Shown: positions 46,441-54,958, numbered from the stretch's first letter. The stretch: 64,000 bases of DNA from Klebsiella ornithinolytica NBRC 105727 = ATCC 31898 (GCF_001598295.1 NZ_BCYR01000007.1:62001-126000), one strand, 5' to 3'. Numbers and translations are program-made. Notes: generated by a model from the letters alone, not told the origin.

Positions 46441-46625
46441 GTGATAAAGGACTACCTGATCGTAGCCTACCTTACAGCTATTGCAGCCTGGCCAGCCACA
46501 CTGGCGTTACTTGGTCTCTCTGCAGGAGTGGCATTCTATATGAGGCGTAGGGTGCTGGGGTAGTCCTCGTCGTTCTGTTCATGCTGGTGGCAATCGCTGC
46601 GTGGCAGTTTGAACGCTACATGTAA
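46441..46625 (+). pseudogene. Frameshifted small membrane protein gene (family copy 1)
   Basis: GTG start with GAGGAG upstream. Reads IKDYLIVAYLTAIAAWPATL, then a one-base loss near 46557 gives a TAG. In the other frame the rest (VVLVVLFMLVAIAAWQFERYM) matches the intact copy at 55302. Nearly the same length as that copy. Confidence 0.8.
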
Positions 46626-46665
46626 AACCATACCGCCCTATGAAAATGCCCATATCTTATTTATA

Positions 46666-46716
46666 GGCAGAAGTGACGTGTTCTGGCTATGTATGGCAGA
46701 AGTGGTGTGTTCTGCC
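46666..46716. repeat. Pair of 22-bp repeats with internal dyad
   Basis: Two copies of GGCAGAAGTG(A/G)(C/T)GTGTTCTG starting at 46666 and 46695. The second is flanked as a dyad (GGCAGAA/TTCTGCC). The 462-base gap 46626-47087 holds no credible gene apart from this. Confidence 0.55.
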
Positions 46717-47087
46717 TCTAAATACCTGTACCTTTTGTTAATTATCCTCAGAGGCTGTGCTTTGTTATAGGTCTGCAGAGGAGACAGAACGCCGGCGAGA
46801 CCTGGAAAGGCAGCCAGCATTGTAAGTTGTTATAAACTCAGAGACGTGAAGATAGCGCTTCGGTTTGATGACAAATGTGTAAATCAGAATCGATCGTATT
46901 TTCAAAGCCACTAAAAAGACGTTTAATCTTGTTATTAACCAGTTTGGGCTAGTTAACCTACCTGGCATCACATTAACGCTTGATACGACGTGGGACTTCC
47001 ACATCTTTATCAGTAATGTTTTGCCCGGGGAAGCCCACTTTATACTCAGTGAACCGATGGCAACATTTATATAGATGAGGTGAAGCC

Positions 47088-47348
47088 ATGATAATGGGCT
47101 ACCTGTTTATGACTTATGTTGCGGTCGTTTCCTGCTGGCCAGTATCCTTGATTCTGCTCCTGACTTTAGCAGCAATACTGCTACATTCTGACCGAAAGAT
47201 TTTGCGCGTTATTATCATCGTTAGCGTCGCTTTTCTAGCCTTTGCAGCCTGGCAGTATGGTACGGCAGTGCACAGTACTTCTTCTTTTCTATCAGGTGGT
47301 TTAGCATGGCTTTCAGGGCAAATTCCAGCGTTGAGTAAAAGTCAATAA
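47088..47348 (+). CDS. Small membrane protein (family copy 2)
   Basis: 86 residues with two hydrophobic helices (about 5-30 and 37-55). Reads MIMGYLFMTYVAVVSCWPVSL and RVIIIVSVAFLAFAAWQYG, the same layout as the copies at 46441 and 55302 (YL..YL..I..WPVTL and IAAWQ), with a C-terminal extension. GAGGTG precedes the ATG. No function recognised; three copies in one island point to a selected role. Confidence 0.7.
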   Translation: MIMGYLFMTYVAVVSCWPVSLILLLTLAAILLHSDRKILRVIIIVSVAFLAFAAWQYGTAVHSTSSFLSGGLAWLSGQIPALSKSQ

Positions 47349-47520
47349 GTTGGACTTAGCGGTCCATGGCTTTAGCTTGTAGAATTTGACGGAATCGGGT
47401 ATTTGAACTCGATTTATGGCGTATCGTTTAGAAGCCGGCCAGATCTTGCCATAAGGTATCCGGCGATTTCTTTAGGCGTCAAATCAACATGAAGCATGTC
47501 TTAATCCTGGAACCATTCAT

Positions 47521-47556
47521 TAGGCCAGTAGATGAGGTCGGACGGATTGGCATCAA
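47521..47556. repeat. 36-bp repeat, copy 1
   Basis: Begins TAGGCCAGTAGATGAGGTCG and is identical to 55508-55543. Each copy follows a small membrane gene, so gene plus repeat form a duplicated cassette. Confidence 0.75.
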
Positions 47557-47608
47557 AGTTTTCTGCAGCAATTATTGTCTGGAATAAAATCTTGTTGGGA
47601 TAGGCTTT

Positions 47609-47749
47609 TAGTCCCATTAGTAACTTCTCTAAGAAAAGTTACTAATGGGACTAACGCATCATTAGTAACTTTTTCCAAAAAAAATACTAATGAATTCACT
47701 GCGCTCCCTATCCCTTCATTAGTAACTTTTTCATAAATAGTTACTTATG
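47609..47749. repeat. Three related stem-loops
   Basis: Hairpin 1: perfect 18-bp arms (47609-47626 / 47636-47653) beginning TAGTCCCATTAGTAAC. Hairpin 2: 47660-47692 with CATTAGTA/TACTAATG and A/T stems. Hairpin 3: 47717-47749 with CATTAGTAACT/AGTTACTTATG. All share CATTAGTAACTTTT. The stretch 47349-48270 has no intact gene: it holds the 36-bp repeat, these hairpins and an IS fragment. Confidence 0.7.
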
Positions 47750-47772
47750 TATAAGGGTAACTAAAGCGCAGT

Positions 47773-48078
47773 TTGATTACAGATGCCAACGGGCTTCCTC
47801 TGTCGCTGGTCGTCGCCGCAGCGAACACGCATGACATCAAACTGGTTGCGGATACATTCAAAACCCTCCGGACGGGTCATACAGGACAAAAACTCAGACT
47901 CTGCCCGGAAAAAGATTACGAAGCAGGCCGGTTTAGTCGCCGCGTCGAGCAATATATCCACTCCCGTAATGAGGGACACAAGGGTTTCAAATCCCATCGT
48001 TAGGTCGTCGATAGGACTCATAGCTGGATGAATCGCTTTCGTCGGGTACTGAAATCATCTGGGATAAAGTCCTATTGA
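47773..48078 (+). pseudogene. IS5-family transposase fragment
   Basis: Reads DANGLPLSLVVAAANTHD, KLRLCPEKDYEAG, then after a TAG (48001) VVDRTHSWMNRFRRVLKSSG to TGA. These are C-terminal DDE-transposase pieces of the IS5 group. The TAG replaces the usual Trp before VV. The N-terminal half and terminal repeats are missing. Confidence 0.8.
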
Positions 48079-48270
48079 GATAAGCTCCAGGTTCAGGCTC
48101 AGCAACAGCAAGTCATTACGCAATCTTCGCAAACACTCATCGATAGTCTATAAAACAATCAATTCTCCTTCTGCTAACGATCGAAATTATTCTTTCATTA
48201 ATTGCAATATAATAAGTGATCATTTCATTATGTGAAATTATAATGGCTGTATAAATATCAGGGGGTGGCC

Positions 48271-48465
48271 ATGTCGAAACAGTCTGTCAAACCTGTCTTG
48301 CTCAGTGAGGCACAGATTCAGGCAATCAGAAAAATTCAGGAAAAACAGGGCGAGCAATCAGGTATCGGCGTTGCGCCAACTATCCATGAAATCGCAAGGG
48401 GGCTGGTGGATAAAGCACTAGCGTCCCTTTCTGATGGGTGCATGCCTGGCGGCGTTTGTTCTTAA
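48271..48465 (+). CDS. Small hypothetical protein before the tape-measure-like gene
   Basis: 64 residues. GGGGGTGG precedes the ATG. Helical, basic N-terminus (MSKQSVKPVLLSEAQIQAIR) and VAPTIHEIARGLVDKALASL, a pattern seen in RHH-like or helical adaptors. A C-terminal Cys/Gly tail (CMPGGVCS). Function unknown; 31 bp before the next gene. Confidence 0.65.
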   Translation: MSKQSVKPVLLSEAQIQAIRKIQEKQGEQSGIGVAPTIHEIARGLVDKALASLSDGCMPGGVCS

Positions 48466-48496
48466 TCTTTCTCATTACTGAATTGAGGTGAATTTA

Positions 48497-50314
48497 ATGG
48501 GAGCTAAGTCGATCGTCGACATTGACGTAAATGACGACAAGTTTGTCGCGTTTATGGAAAGGTTTCGCGAGTACCAGAGCGCGCTGGATGATTTACCGGA
48601 AGCCTGGCGAGTGGCTGCCGTTGGTATTGGTGAAAGCAGCAAGCAGACCGAAAAAGCCAAAGGTGAGGCGAAGGAGTTAGGAGCGGAGTTTAATGCCGTG
48701 GCCGAGGCCATTCTGACCATCAACAGCGGTATCGATCGGCTCAATACCAACCTGGAAGACTCGAAGAAAAAGCAGGACGAATTCAACAAAAGCGCCCGCT
48801 CTGCTAAGGGCTTCATCAGCGATGCGACGAAAGACGCTAAATCACTGGCAGGGCACATCAGTGAAGCGACAGCCAGTCTCCTGTCATGGGGTAGCATTGT
48901 TGGCTTGTTTACCGGCGCTCTCGGCGTAGGTAGTCTGTTTGGTATCAATACTCTGGGGGCGGGGGCAGCTCAGCAGAGATTTATGTCCCTGGGGATCGGT
49001 ACGTCGGCAGGGAGACTGAGTGCTATAGAAGCCAACTACAGGAGGGCAATTGGAAATCCTGCAGGTACGCTGGGCGCTATTCGCGATTCCCAGATGGACC
49101 TGTCGAAGCGCTGGACGTTTCAGGCGATGGGGATTAACAATCCCGACCAGGACCCGGCAAAACTGCTCCCGCAGATGATCCGTAATGCGCGCGATATCTT
49201 CGTGCAGAACGGCAGCACGCTGCAGGGTGCGCAGGCGCATGGCCTGACCAATTTCTTCAGTCTTGAAGACCTTAATCGCTTCAAAAATATGAGCAATGAA
49301 GAAATTGATGCGATGGAGCGAAGGGCGAAGAAGGATGCTGAAAGATTAAACATCACTGATGAGCAAAACAGAAAATGGACGGAGTTCATTAATCAGATTG
49401 AGCTAAGCGAAAGAAGCATTAACAGGACATTCGTAATCGGCCTTGGTCCTATGGCGCCGCAACTGAGTAAATTGTCAGATGCGTTATCCGGCGCGATCGA
49501 TACTGTTCTTAGGTCACCGGATCTCGGGAAGTGGATTGATGGGCTTGCTGGTGGTATTGAGAAGTTCAGTAATTATCTCGCATCCCCGGATTTCACTAAC
49601 GATGTTAACCAGTTTATGACAAATATCAAGGAAATGGGCGTAACTGTCGATAACGTCATTAAGTTTCTTAAGGGTGAAACCTTTAATGACTGGATGAATA
49701 AATCGGAGGATAGTGCAAACTCCGCTGCCGAATGGGTAAAGGATAAGACTGGATTTGATCCGAGAAGTGTTGGCCCAGCGATGAAAGAGTTCTTAGCTCC
49801 GTCATGGAGCACGATTAAATCGGTGTTTGTTTCTGGACAATTAAACCCCATTTTTTCAGCTCCTGCCGACATCTCTGATAAGTCTCGCACTATCGCCGAT
49901 CGTTTCAATAATCCCGGTAATTTGCGCTCGGCTTATGGGTACGATACCCATAACACCAAAAGCGGTAAGTTTGCCGTGTTCCCTACGCTGGATGAGGGTG
50001 TGTTAGCGGCGACTAAGCAGCTTCAGATTTATGGTGCCCGCGGCATCAATACGATTGATGAAATTTCTAGGCGCTGGGCTCCGTCAAAGGAGAACGACAC
50101 GCAGGAATATATTCGTCATGTCGTAAGAACCTCCGGGTTTAATGAACATCAGCAGCTTAACCTTAACGACCCGAAAGTACTGGCAAAACTTATTTCGGCG
50201 ATGGCGTCTAAAGAAGGTGCCGGCAACAGGGTGACAGAGAGCGCAGTTATCCAGATTTACAACAATACAGGTGGTAATGCGATAGTGGCAGCAGCCCAGC
50301 TTGGTGCCCGGTAG
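48497..50314 (+). CDS. Tape-measure/lytic virion-type protein
   Basis: 605 residues. Long helical N-terminus with coiled coil (about 20-120), a hydrophobic Gly/Ala segment (about 128-155, SLLSWGSIVGLFTGALGVG), and a C-terminal globular part (about 455-600) with FNNPGNLRSA, FAVFPTLDEGVLAA, GARGINTIDEISRRWAP and Y-IRHV, resembling cell-wall-active domains of phage virion proteins. GAGG precedes the ATG at 48497. It is unusual in a satellite lacking other structural genes. Family assignment is by pattern only. Confidence 0.6.
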   Translation: MGAKSIVDIDVNDDKFVAFMERFREYQSALDDLPEAWRVAAVGIGESSKQTEKAKGEAKELGAEFNAVAEAILTINSGIDRLNTNLEDSKKKQDEFNKSARSAKGFISDATKDAKSLAGHISEATASLLSWGSIVGLFTGALGVGSLFGINTLGAGAAQQRFMSLGIGTSAGRLSAIEANYRRAIGNPAGTLGAIRDSQMDLSKRWTFQAMGINNPDQDPAKLLPQMIRNARDIFVQNGSTLQGAQAHGLTNFFSLEDLNRFKNMSNEEIDAMERRAKKDAERLNITDEQNRKWTEFINQIELSERSINRTFVIGLGPMAPQLSKLSDALSGAIDTVLRSPDLGKWIDGLAGGIEKFSNYLASPDFTNDVNQFMTNIKEMGVTVDNVIKFLKGETFNDWMNKSEDSANSAAEWVKDKTGFDPRSVGPAMKEFLAPSWSTIKSVFVSGQLNPIFSAPADISDKSRTIADRFNNPGNLRSAYGYDTHNTKSGKFAVFPTLDEGVLAATKQLQIYGARGINTIDEISRRWAPSKENDTQEYIRHVVRTSGFNEHQQLNLNDPKVLAKLISAMASKEGAGNRVTESAVIQIYNNTGGNAIVAAAQLGAR

Positions 50315-50393
50315 TAGTGACATTTTTCCCGGTGCTGAGTGCTCGATTTTAACCTTTCAATTAAAGCCCACCAGCGGCCTTATGGAGATATCT

Positions 50394-50915
50394 ATGTTAA
50401 TGAGTAAAGCCGAGTATGCGCGTCATCGCGGGGTAAGCCGTCAGACTGTATATGACTGGGTGGCGAAAGGTGAGGTTGTGTTGTCGGGTACTAAAATCGA
50501 TGTAGACGCGACGGAATGCCAGCAGCAACAGCACTCAGTCCCCAAAAACGAGGCGCCCATTACAGACCCATGGCCGCATCGAACACGGGAGCTAACTTGG
50601 TCGGAATGCTGGAACGAAATAACATCGGGGGACGGTAAATTTCCTGCCCCAGATAATGATGATGACCTAATGGAAGCCGTTTCTGCCGCGGCTGATGAGT
50701 TGGGATATGATGTAGAGTTTCTCGAAGAAGGCGGTATTTTCCTTGATACACAGGATGCGGAATTTTACTTCCAACGTTATGATCTTAAGGAGAATGCCGA
50801 ACAACTACTGCTGACGTTAAGGCGCGAACTTTTCTATACCGCTACCGAATGCCCTGATGAGATAGCCGATTGGAGTCCCGAAGGGATAAAGGCACTGTCT
50901 CTTTGGCGGAAGTGA
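50394..50915 (+). CDS. HTH protein resembling small terminase subunits
   Basis: 173 residues from the ATG at 50394 (GGAG upstream). The N-terminus MSKAEYARHRGVSRQTVYDW is a MerR/Nu1-like HTH as in phage packaging small subunits (then VAKGEVVLSGTKIDVDAT). The remaining 110 residues are acidic and unassigned. In satellites a private small terminase redirects helper packaging; that role here is inference. Confidence 0.6.
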   Translation: MLMSKAEYARHRGVSRQTVYDWVAKGEVVLSGTKIDVDATECQQQQHSVPKNEAPITDPWPHRTRELTWSECWNEITSGDGKFPAPDNDDDLMEAVSAAADELGYDVEFLEEGGIFLDTQDAEFYFQRYDLKENAEQLLLTLRRELFYTATECPDEIADWSPEGIKALSLWRK

Positions 50916-50922
50916 TAGCTGT

Positions 50923-51143
50923 AAAGTGTCAACTAGCAACGAACAAAACCGGGAAACGAAACCCGACAGGTTGACACTTTTATCGAAAAACCGTCAGACA
51001 CGAAACCGATAGCTTCACACTTGCCTCAGTGAATGTTGCTGCAAGCACCGCCGTTACTGGATTTGCTCGATTTTTACCTCATTGCGAAAGTGTCAACCTG
51101 ATGCTTAGAAATGCCAGGTATTTGAGGAAAAGTGTCAACCTGA
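50923..51143. repeat. AAAGTGTCAACCTG repeats
   Basis: Copies at 50923-50934 (partial), 50967-50981 (inverted), 51087-51101 and 51129-51143. The last two are identical over 15 bases and exactly 42 bp apart. They fill a 505-base gap without genes (50916-51420). Confidence 0.7.
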
Positions 51144-51307
51144 CCCCCTAAGATTTCCTAATGATTTCGGAAATTCATTTCCCGGTTTTCTGACAAGTAG
51201 GCTCTGTTTCTTAAGGTTCTGGTCGAGCTATATCCCTTTTCTTTAGGCTGTTTCCCCATGGTAAGCTGTGCGTCCAATGCCGTGAATGCTGCAAACCGCG
51301 CAGATGC

Positions 51308-51389
51308 CTTACCCCTTGAGGTGATAAGGATTGATAAGGTTCCAGCAAGGGAAGCGGATAATTGCGTAGACGGACTTACCCCATGAGGT
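51308..51389. repeat. CTTACCCC(T/A)TGAGGT repeat pair
   Basis: Two 15-bp copies at 51308-51322 and 51375-51389, the second 32 bases before the next ATG. Likely protein-binding sites of the downstream gene's promoter. Confidence 0.5.
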
Positions 51390-51420
51390 ATACAGATTTA
51401 TTCATATTTACGGGGGGATT

Positions 51421-52386
51421 ATGGATAAAGAGCTGAGGCAGATGCTGCTGACGCTGCGTAAAGAGCGTGAAGATTTTTGCCAGTTGAGGCGCGAGCTTCG
51501 TGAGCAGGGTAATGACTGGCTGCCGTACCCTGAGCACTTACGGGCTATTCCATGTGGCGCGACAACCCGTGCGGGCACTCCGTGCAAAATGACTACGATA
51601 TACCACAATGGTCGCTGTAAGTTACACGGAGGGAAAAGCACCGGGGCAAAGACCAGGGTCGGCCGTAAACGTCAGCGCGACGGCTATAGGGCATGGCTGG
51701 AGAAACAGCGAGACAGCAAGGCGGGCAGGAAGCGAACGCGCAGCTATACCACCGACCTGCCCTGCATAGGATTACCATTTCTTGCCGACATGCGCAGGAC
51801 ACTGGCAGACGCTGATCCGGGTACTCAGCTTTATACCCAGACAGAATGCGGAACGTTGTACATCTTCCGGCAAGCCGACAGCTACGCCATGACAATCAAC
51901 GGCGTGACGCGAGCTATTCGCACCACGATCACGCAGGCCGGTTATGGCCTTCGTGAATGGTACGTTTGCCCCCATTGTGTGAAACGGGTAGCGAAATTAT
52001 TTATTGGCCGGAAGGACGTAGGGTGTCGTAAATGCTGGAGCCTTCACTATGCCAGCCAGAGTGAAGATGAGATATCTCGCTTACGGCGCAGTGTGTTGAA
52101 GCAGAGGCATGATTTATGGGGGGATGATTACCCACCTGCGGACAGCCTGCTAAATAGCCCGCTCAAGTTTCCGAAGCCTGCCGGCATGAGATGGGATACC
52201 TTCGAGAAAAAGCGCTCTCGCCTGCTAAAGACTGAATCAGCTTACTGGCGGTTGAAAGAACCGAGGGACGCTAAAGGGTTTGCCCGGGTGATGCGCAAAG
52301 CTGAGGCGTCAATGCGTTCATTTGAACGGGCATCGAAAAAGGCTAACACCAGGCTATCAGTAGAGCATGTCAGGGCAAAAAGCTGA
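51421..52386 (+). CDS. HGG-motif zinc-ribbon protein
   Basis: 321 residues. The first half holds CGATTRAGTPCK, GRCKLHGGKSTGAKT, a Cys/His motif common in phage and plasmid proteins of unknown role. The second half has a Zn ribbon CPHC..(about 25)..CRKC. The C-terminus is very basic. ACGGGGGGATT precedes the ATG. DNA or RNA binding is likely; function unknown. Confidence 0.7.
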   Translation: MDKELRQMLLTLRKEREDFCQLRRELREQGNDWLPYPEHLRAIPCGATTRAGTPCKMTTIYHNGRCKLHGGKSTGAKTRVGRKRQRDGYRAWLEKQRDSKAGRKRTRSYTTDLPCIGLPFLADMRRTLADADPGTQLYTQTECGTLYIFRQADSYAMTINGVTRAIRTTITQAGYGLREWYVCPHCVKRVAKLFIGRKDVGCRKCWSLHYASQSEDEISRLRRSVLKQRHDLWGDDYPPADSLLNSPLKFPKPAGMRWDTFEKKRSRLLKTESAYWRLKEPRDAKGFARVMRKAEASMRSFERASKKANTRLSVEHVRAKS

Positions 52387-52539
52387 AAGAGGAAAATGTA
52401 AGCACATTGATAGTTAAAACCTATACAACCATTCTGTAGGGTATAACAACTTGAACATAAACTACATATAGTGTTTATAGCCATTTTTAGGATGGTTTTT
52501 CGATGCTTTTCCGTGACACGCCACATTGACATGCCGGTA

Positions 52540-52626
52540 ACTTAAGGTACATTTAGCATCAACCGAGCCCGATCCCCTGTTTCTCCGTAGCCAATTTGGT
52601 TTGTGAGTCTCACGGTCGGGCCTTTT
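52540..52626 (+). ncRNA. Candidate Abi-associated RNA
   Basis: Upstream of the Abi_2 gene, GCCCGA (52567-52572) pairs with TCGGGC (52616-52621), followed by CTTTT. Inside is a GTGA/TCAC stem. A TTGAAC..TTTATA promoter pattern lies at 52451-52479. Structured RNAs next to AbiF-type genes are known; I cannot match the consensus from memory. Confidence 0.35.
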
Positions 52627-52649
52627 ACTATCTGAATCCGTATAACTGA

Positions 52650-53648
52650 ATGATTGCAGCCAAGCCGCATAAAGAATATCGCCAGCAGCTCGAACTTTTG
52701 TTGAGCCGCGGCATGGTTATCCATGATTCTCAACGCGCGATGAGAAAGTTATCTCAGGTTGGCTATTATCGCCTTTCTGGCTTCTGGTATACCTCACGAA
52801 TTATATGTACCAGCGACGAAGGACTGTCATTCAGGAGTGACGATTTTCTTCCTGGCACATCATTTGAACAGGCTTACGATCTTTATCTATTTGATAAAAA
52901 ACTTCGAATGCTGATGATGGATGCCCTTGAGCGAATTGAGATTCACATCCGGTCAGTCATCGCCCATGAGGTTGGTAGGTATGATCCTCTTGCTTACAGA
53001 AAGGAATCCTACATCAACCAACGCCTCTTAAATGATGGTCGGAATGGGAAACCCAGTACTTTTGAAAAATGGCGTAATAAACTGGATCTGAAAATTCAGG
53101 ATAGTAGAGATGAGTGTATTATGTGGCATCTCAGCCAACAAAAAGAAATCCCTTTCTGGGTTGCTGTTGAGACTTGGGATTTTGGGCAGATGTCTAAATA
53201 CTACGCCATGCTGAATGGTGGTATGCAGGCAAAAATTATTAAACGCCTTCAGCTGGATAATAAACAAACCCTGACGAAGTGGTTACAATGTCTCAATTTA
53301 CTTCGTAATCGCTGTGCCCATCACTCCCGTATCTGGAATCGTAAGCACGCAGTTGTTCCAATTCCGAAATCTATTTTTTTCGATGAACTAAAGATTGACG
53401 CCAGAGCCTGTGAACGTCTATACAGTGCCATATGCATAATGTGGTACCTAGTCAAAATGATTGGCCCCGCGTCAACTTGGATCAGACAAGTTGCAGAGCT
53501 CTTCGATAAAAAACCTAATATGCCCGGCTGTTCATATGAATCGATGGGCGTTCCGAAATCAGGCTTCCCTAGAGCCAGATTCGGAGACGCGCTCGGATTC
53601 GTGCATGCAGACAACGACCCGCTTCATGAGGGCCAGGAAGGGGCGTAG
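52650..53648 (+). CDS. Abi_2 (AbiD/AbiF) abortive infection protein
   Basis: 332 residues of the Abi_2 family. Typical blocks: VGYYRLSGFWY (near 40), YDLYLFDKKLRMLMMDALERIE (77-97) and the HEPN RNase motif R219-N-R-C-A-H224 in LLRNRCAHHSRIWN. All conserved residues are present. Abi_2 proteins abort infection by phage, probably by RNA cleavage. The start has a weak ribosome site. A further C-terminal extension of about 70 residues is unusual. Confidence 0.9.
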   Translation: MIAAKPHKEYRQQLELLLSRGMVIHDSQRAMRKLSQVGYYRLSGFWYTSRIICTSDEGLSFRSDDFLPGTSFEQAYDLYLFDKKLRMLMMDALERIEIHIRSVIAHEVGRYDPLAYRKESYINQRLLNDGRNGKPSTFEKWRNKLDLKIQDSRDECIMWHLSQQKEIPFWVAVETWDFGQMSKYYAMLNGGMQAKIIKRLQLDNKQTLTKWLQCLNLLRNRCAHHSRIWNRKHAVVPIPKSIFFDELKIDARACERLYSAICIMWYLVKMIGPASTWIRQVAELFDKKPNMPGCSYESMGVPKSGFPRARFGDALGFVHADNDPLHEGQEGA

Positions 53649-53699
53649 TTCAGTTCTTACAACATATCTCGTGCACTTCTGTTTCCTTCATCCATGGAG

Positions 53700-54131
53700 C
53701 TATGAATATAGCGCTACTGATAACTTCTCAGCGTTGCGCCCCTGACGCTTCCAGGCGCTGTAAATGTCCTTATCCCACGCCTTGCCCGCTTTTGTCTGAT
53801 AACCGGCCTCATTGAGCCGCTCAGCGATAATGCGGCCATTGTCGAACCCTTCCCGGATAGTATCAGCAACAATCCCGATAACAGCCGCTTCATTGTACAG
53901 AGTCGGCGGGATCCCCTGCTTACCGCCCGCCAGCGCAGCCGCCGCCACTTCCATTCGTTCCACCAGCTCAAGCATACGCAGCTGTGGGTTGCTCTCCGGC
54001 TGGTTCAGTTTGCTGCGCAGGGCATCGAGCAGCCACGCTGTTTTGTCACCGCCTGCCGCCGCTACAGCCTGATTAAATGCGTCCTGCAATTCTGCCGGAA
54101 CGCGGAAAGCTACCAGATTTGATTTGCTCAT
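53700..54131 (-). CDS. RHH-domain regulator with recombinase-like C-terminus
   Basis: 143 residues. N-terminal ribbon-helix-helix (LVAFRVPAELQDAFNQAVAA). The C-terminus RIIAERLNEAGYQTKAGKAW resembles the Recombinase-family linker of serine recombinases. It probably represses its own promoter, where a dyad overlaps the -10. Convergent with the Abi_2 gene. Confidence 0.75.
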   Translation of the reverse strand: MSKSNLVAFRVPAELQDAFNQAVAAAGGDKTAWLLDALRSKLNQPESNPQLRMLELVERMEVAAAALAGGKQGIPPTLYNEAAVIGIVADTIREGFDNGRIIAERLNEAGYQTKAGKAWDKDIYSAWKRQGRNAEKLSVALYS

Positions 54132-54161
54132 GAGGGTCCACCATATCAGTGTTGTCTATCC

Positions 54162-54180
54162 ATACAGTATACCACTGTAT
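54162..54180 (-). promoter_or_regulatory. Operator at the RHH gene promoter
   Basis: ATACAGT/ACTGTAT dyad with five-base centre containing TATACT (minus strand -10). Two related half sites (CTGTATAAC, CTGTTATAC) follow. Spacing suits autorepression by an RHH protein. Confidence 0.6.
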
Positions 54181-54349
54181 AACGCTGTTATACGGAGGTG
54201 GAGAGGCTGGTTATACCTCGCGCTGACTGCCTGCTACAAGCATTACCTACCTTTTCTAACAGGGCGTTGCATGCCGTTGCGAAAGATCAATGTTGACTAG
54301 TTTTTCAACGTATACCTTGGATGTTCATCTACTGCTCGGAGAGAGCCAA

Positions 54350-54643
54350 ATGAGCATCAAAATAGTCACAGTTTCCATACTTGCTGCCGCTTTCGTCTTT
54401 GTATCAGATATGGCCATCGCCAAATCGAACCCGTTAACTGATGACCAGGTTAAGCAAAGAATTATCGACGACTCTATAGCATCCTACCCAGGCACTTGTG
54501 CTTGTCCGTTCAATACGGCACGGAACGGAAGCTCATGCGGTCGCCGTAGCGCCTGGAGCAAAGCGGGAGGGTATTCGCCTGTCTGCTACAAGAAGGAGGT
54601 CACGAAGGATATGGTAAAAGAGTGGCGCCAGCAGAATCAGTAA
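54350..54643 (+). CDS. Small secreted cysteine-rich protein
   Basis: 97 residues. Signal peptide of about 24 residues (SIKIVTVSILAAAFVFV..AIA). Mature part contains CACPFN, GSSCGRRSAWSKAGGYSPVC and TKDMVKEW; four Cys suggest two disulphides. GGAGAGAG precedes the ATG. Similar small periplasmic proteins occur on plasmids and islands; no function known. Confidence 0.7.
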   Translation: MSIKIVTVSILAAAFVFVSDMAIAKSNPLTDDQVKQRIIDDSIASYPGTCACPFNTARNGSSCGRRSAWSKAGGYSPVCYKKEVTKDMVKEWRQQNQ

Positions 54644-54694
54644 CAGTATTCGCCTGCTGAACGTGTGATTTTGCTGTTTGAAATATCGTGAATG

Positions 54695-54815
54695 TTGGTT
54701 CACTCAGCTAAATGTTGGTTCAAAATCAGGTGGTGTTGGTTCAATTTTTTGAAAAATACTCAACAAAAACAATGGTATTTACGTTTTGAGGCAACTGAAC
54801 CAACCGAACCAACAC
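54695..54815. repeat. Iteron cluster 2 (inverted counterpart of cluster 1)
   Basis: Direct TTGGTTCA at 54695, 54715 and 54736 (20-21 bp steps), then TGAACCAA (54796) and CGAACCAA (54805). The block 54787-54815 is the inverse of 42693-42721 with one mismatch. AT-rich DNA lies between. The 658-base gap 54644-55301 also holds the end repeat, attR and an integrase remnant. Confidence 0.7.
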
Positions 54816-54958
54816 ATTTTGCATGTATATAGAGAAATTTTTCCGCACATAAATTTGGGTATGATTTTGTGCCGGTGGATATTACTGATATGTGAGAAGG
54901 TACTCTGCGCCCCAAATTGCACGATAAATAGTCAATTCTCATCCGCAGAAAAATATAT

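Noticed and set aside
46638-47004. Short minus-strand frames in the 46.6-47.1 kb gap
   Set aside because: No ribosome sites or recognisable content; they read across repeats.
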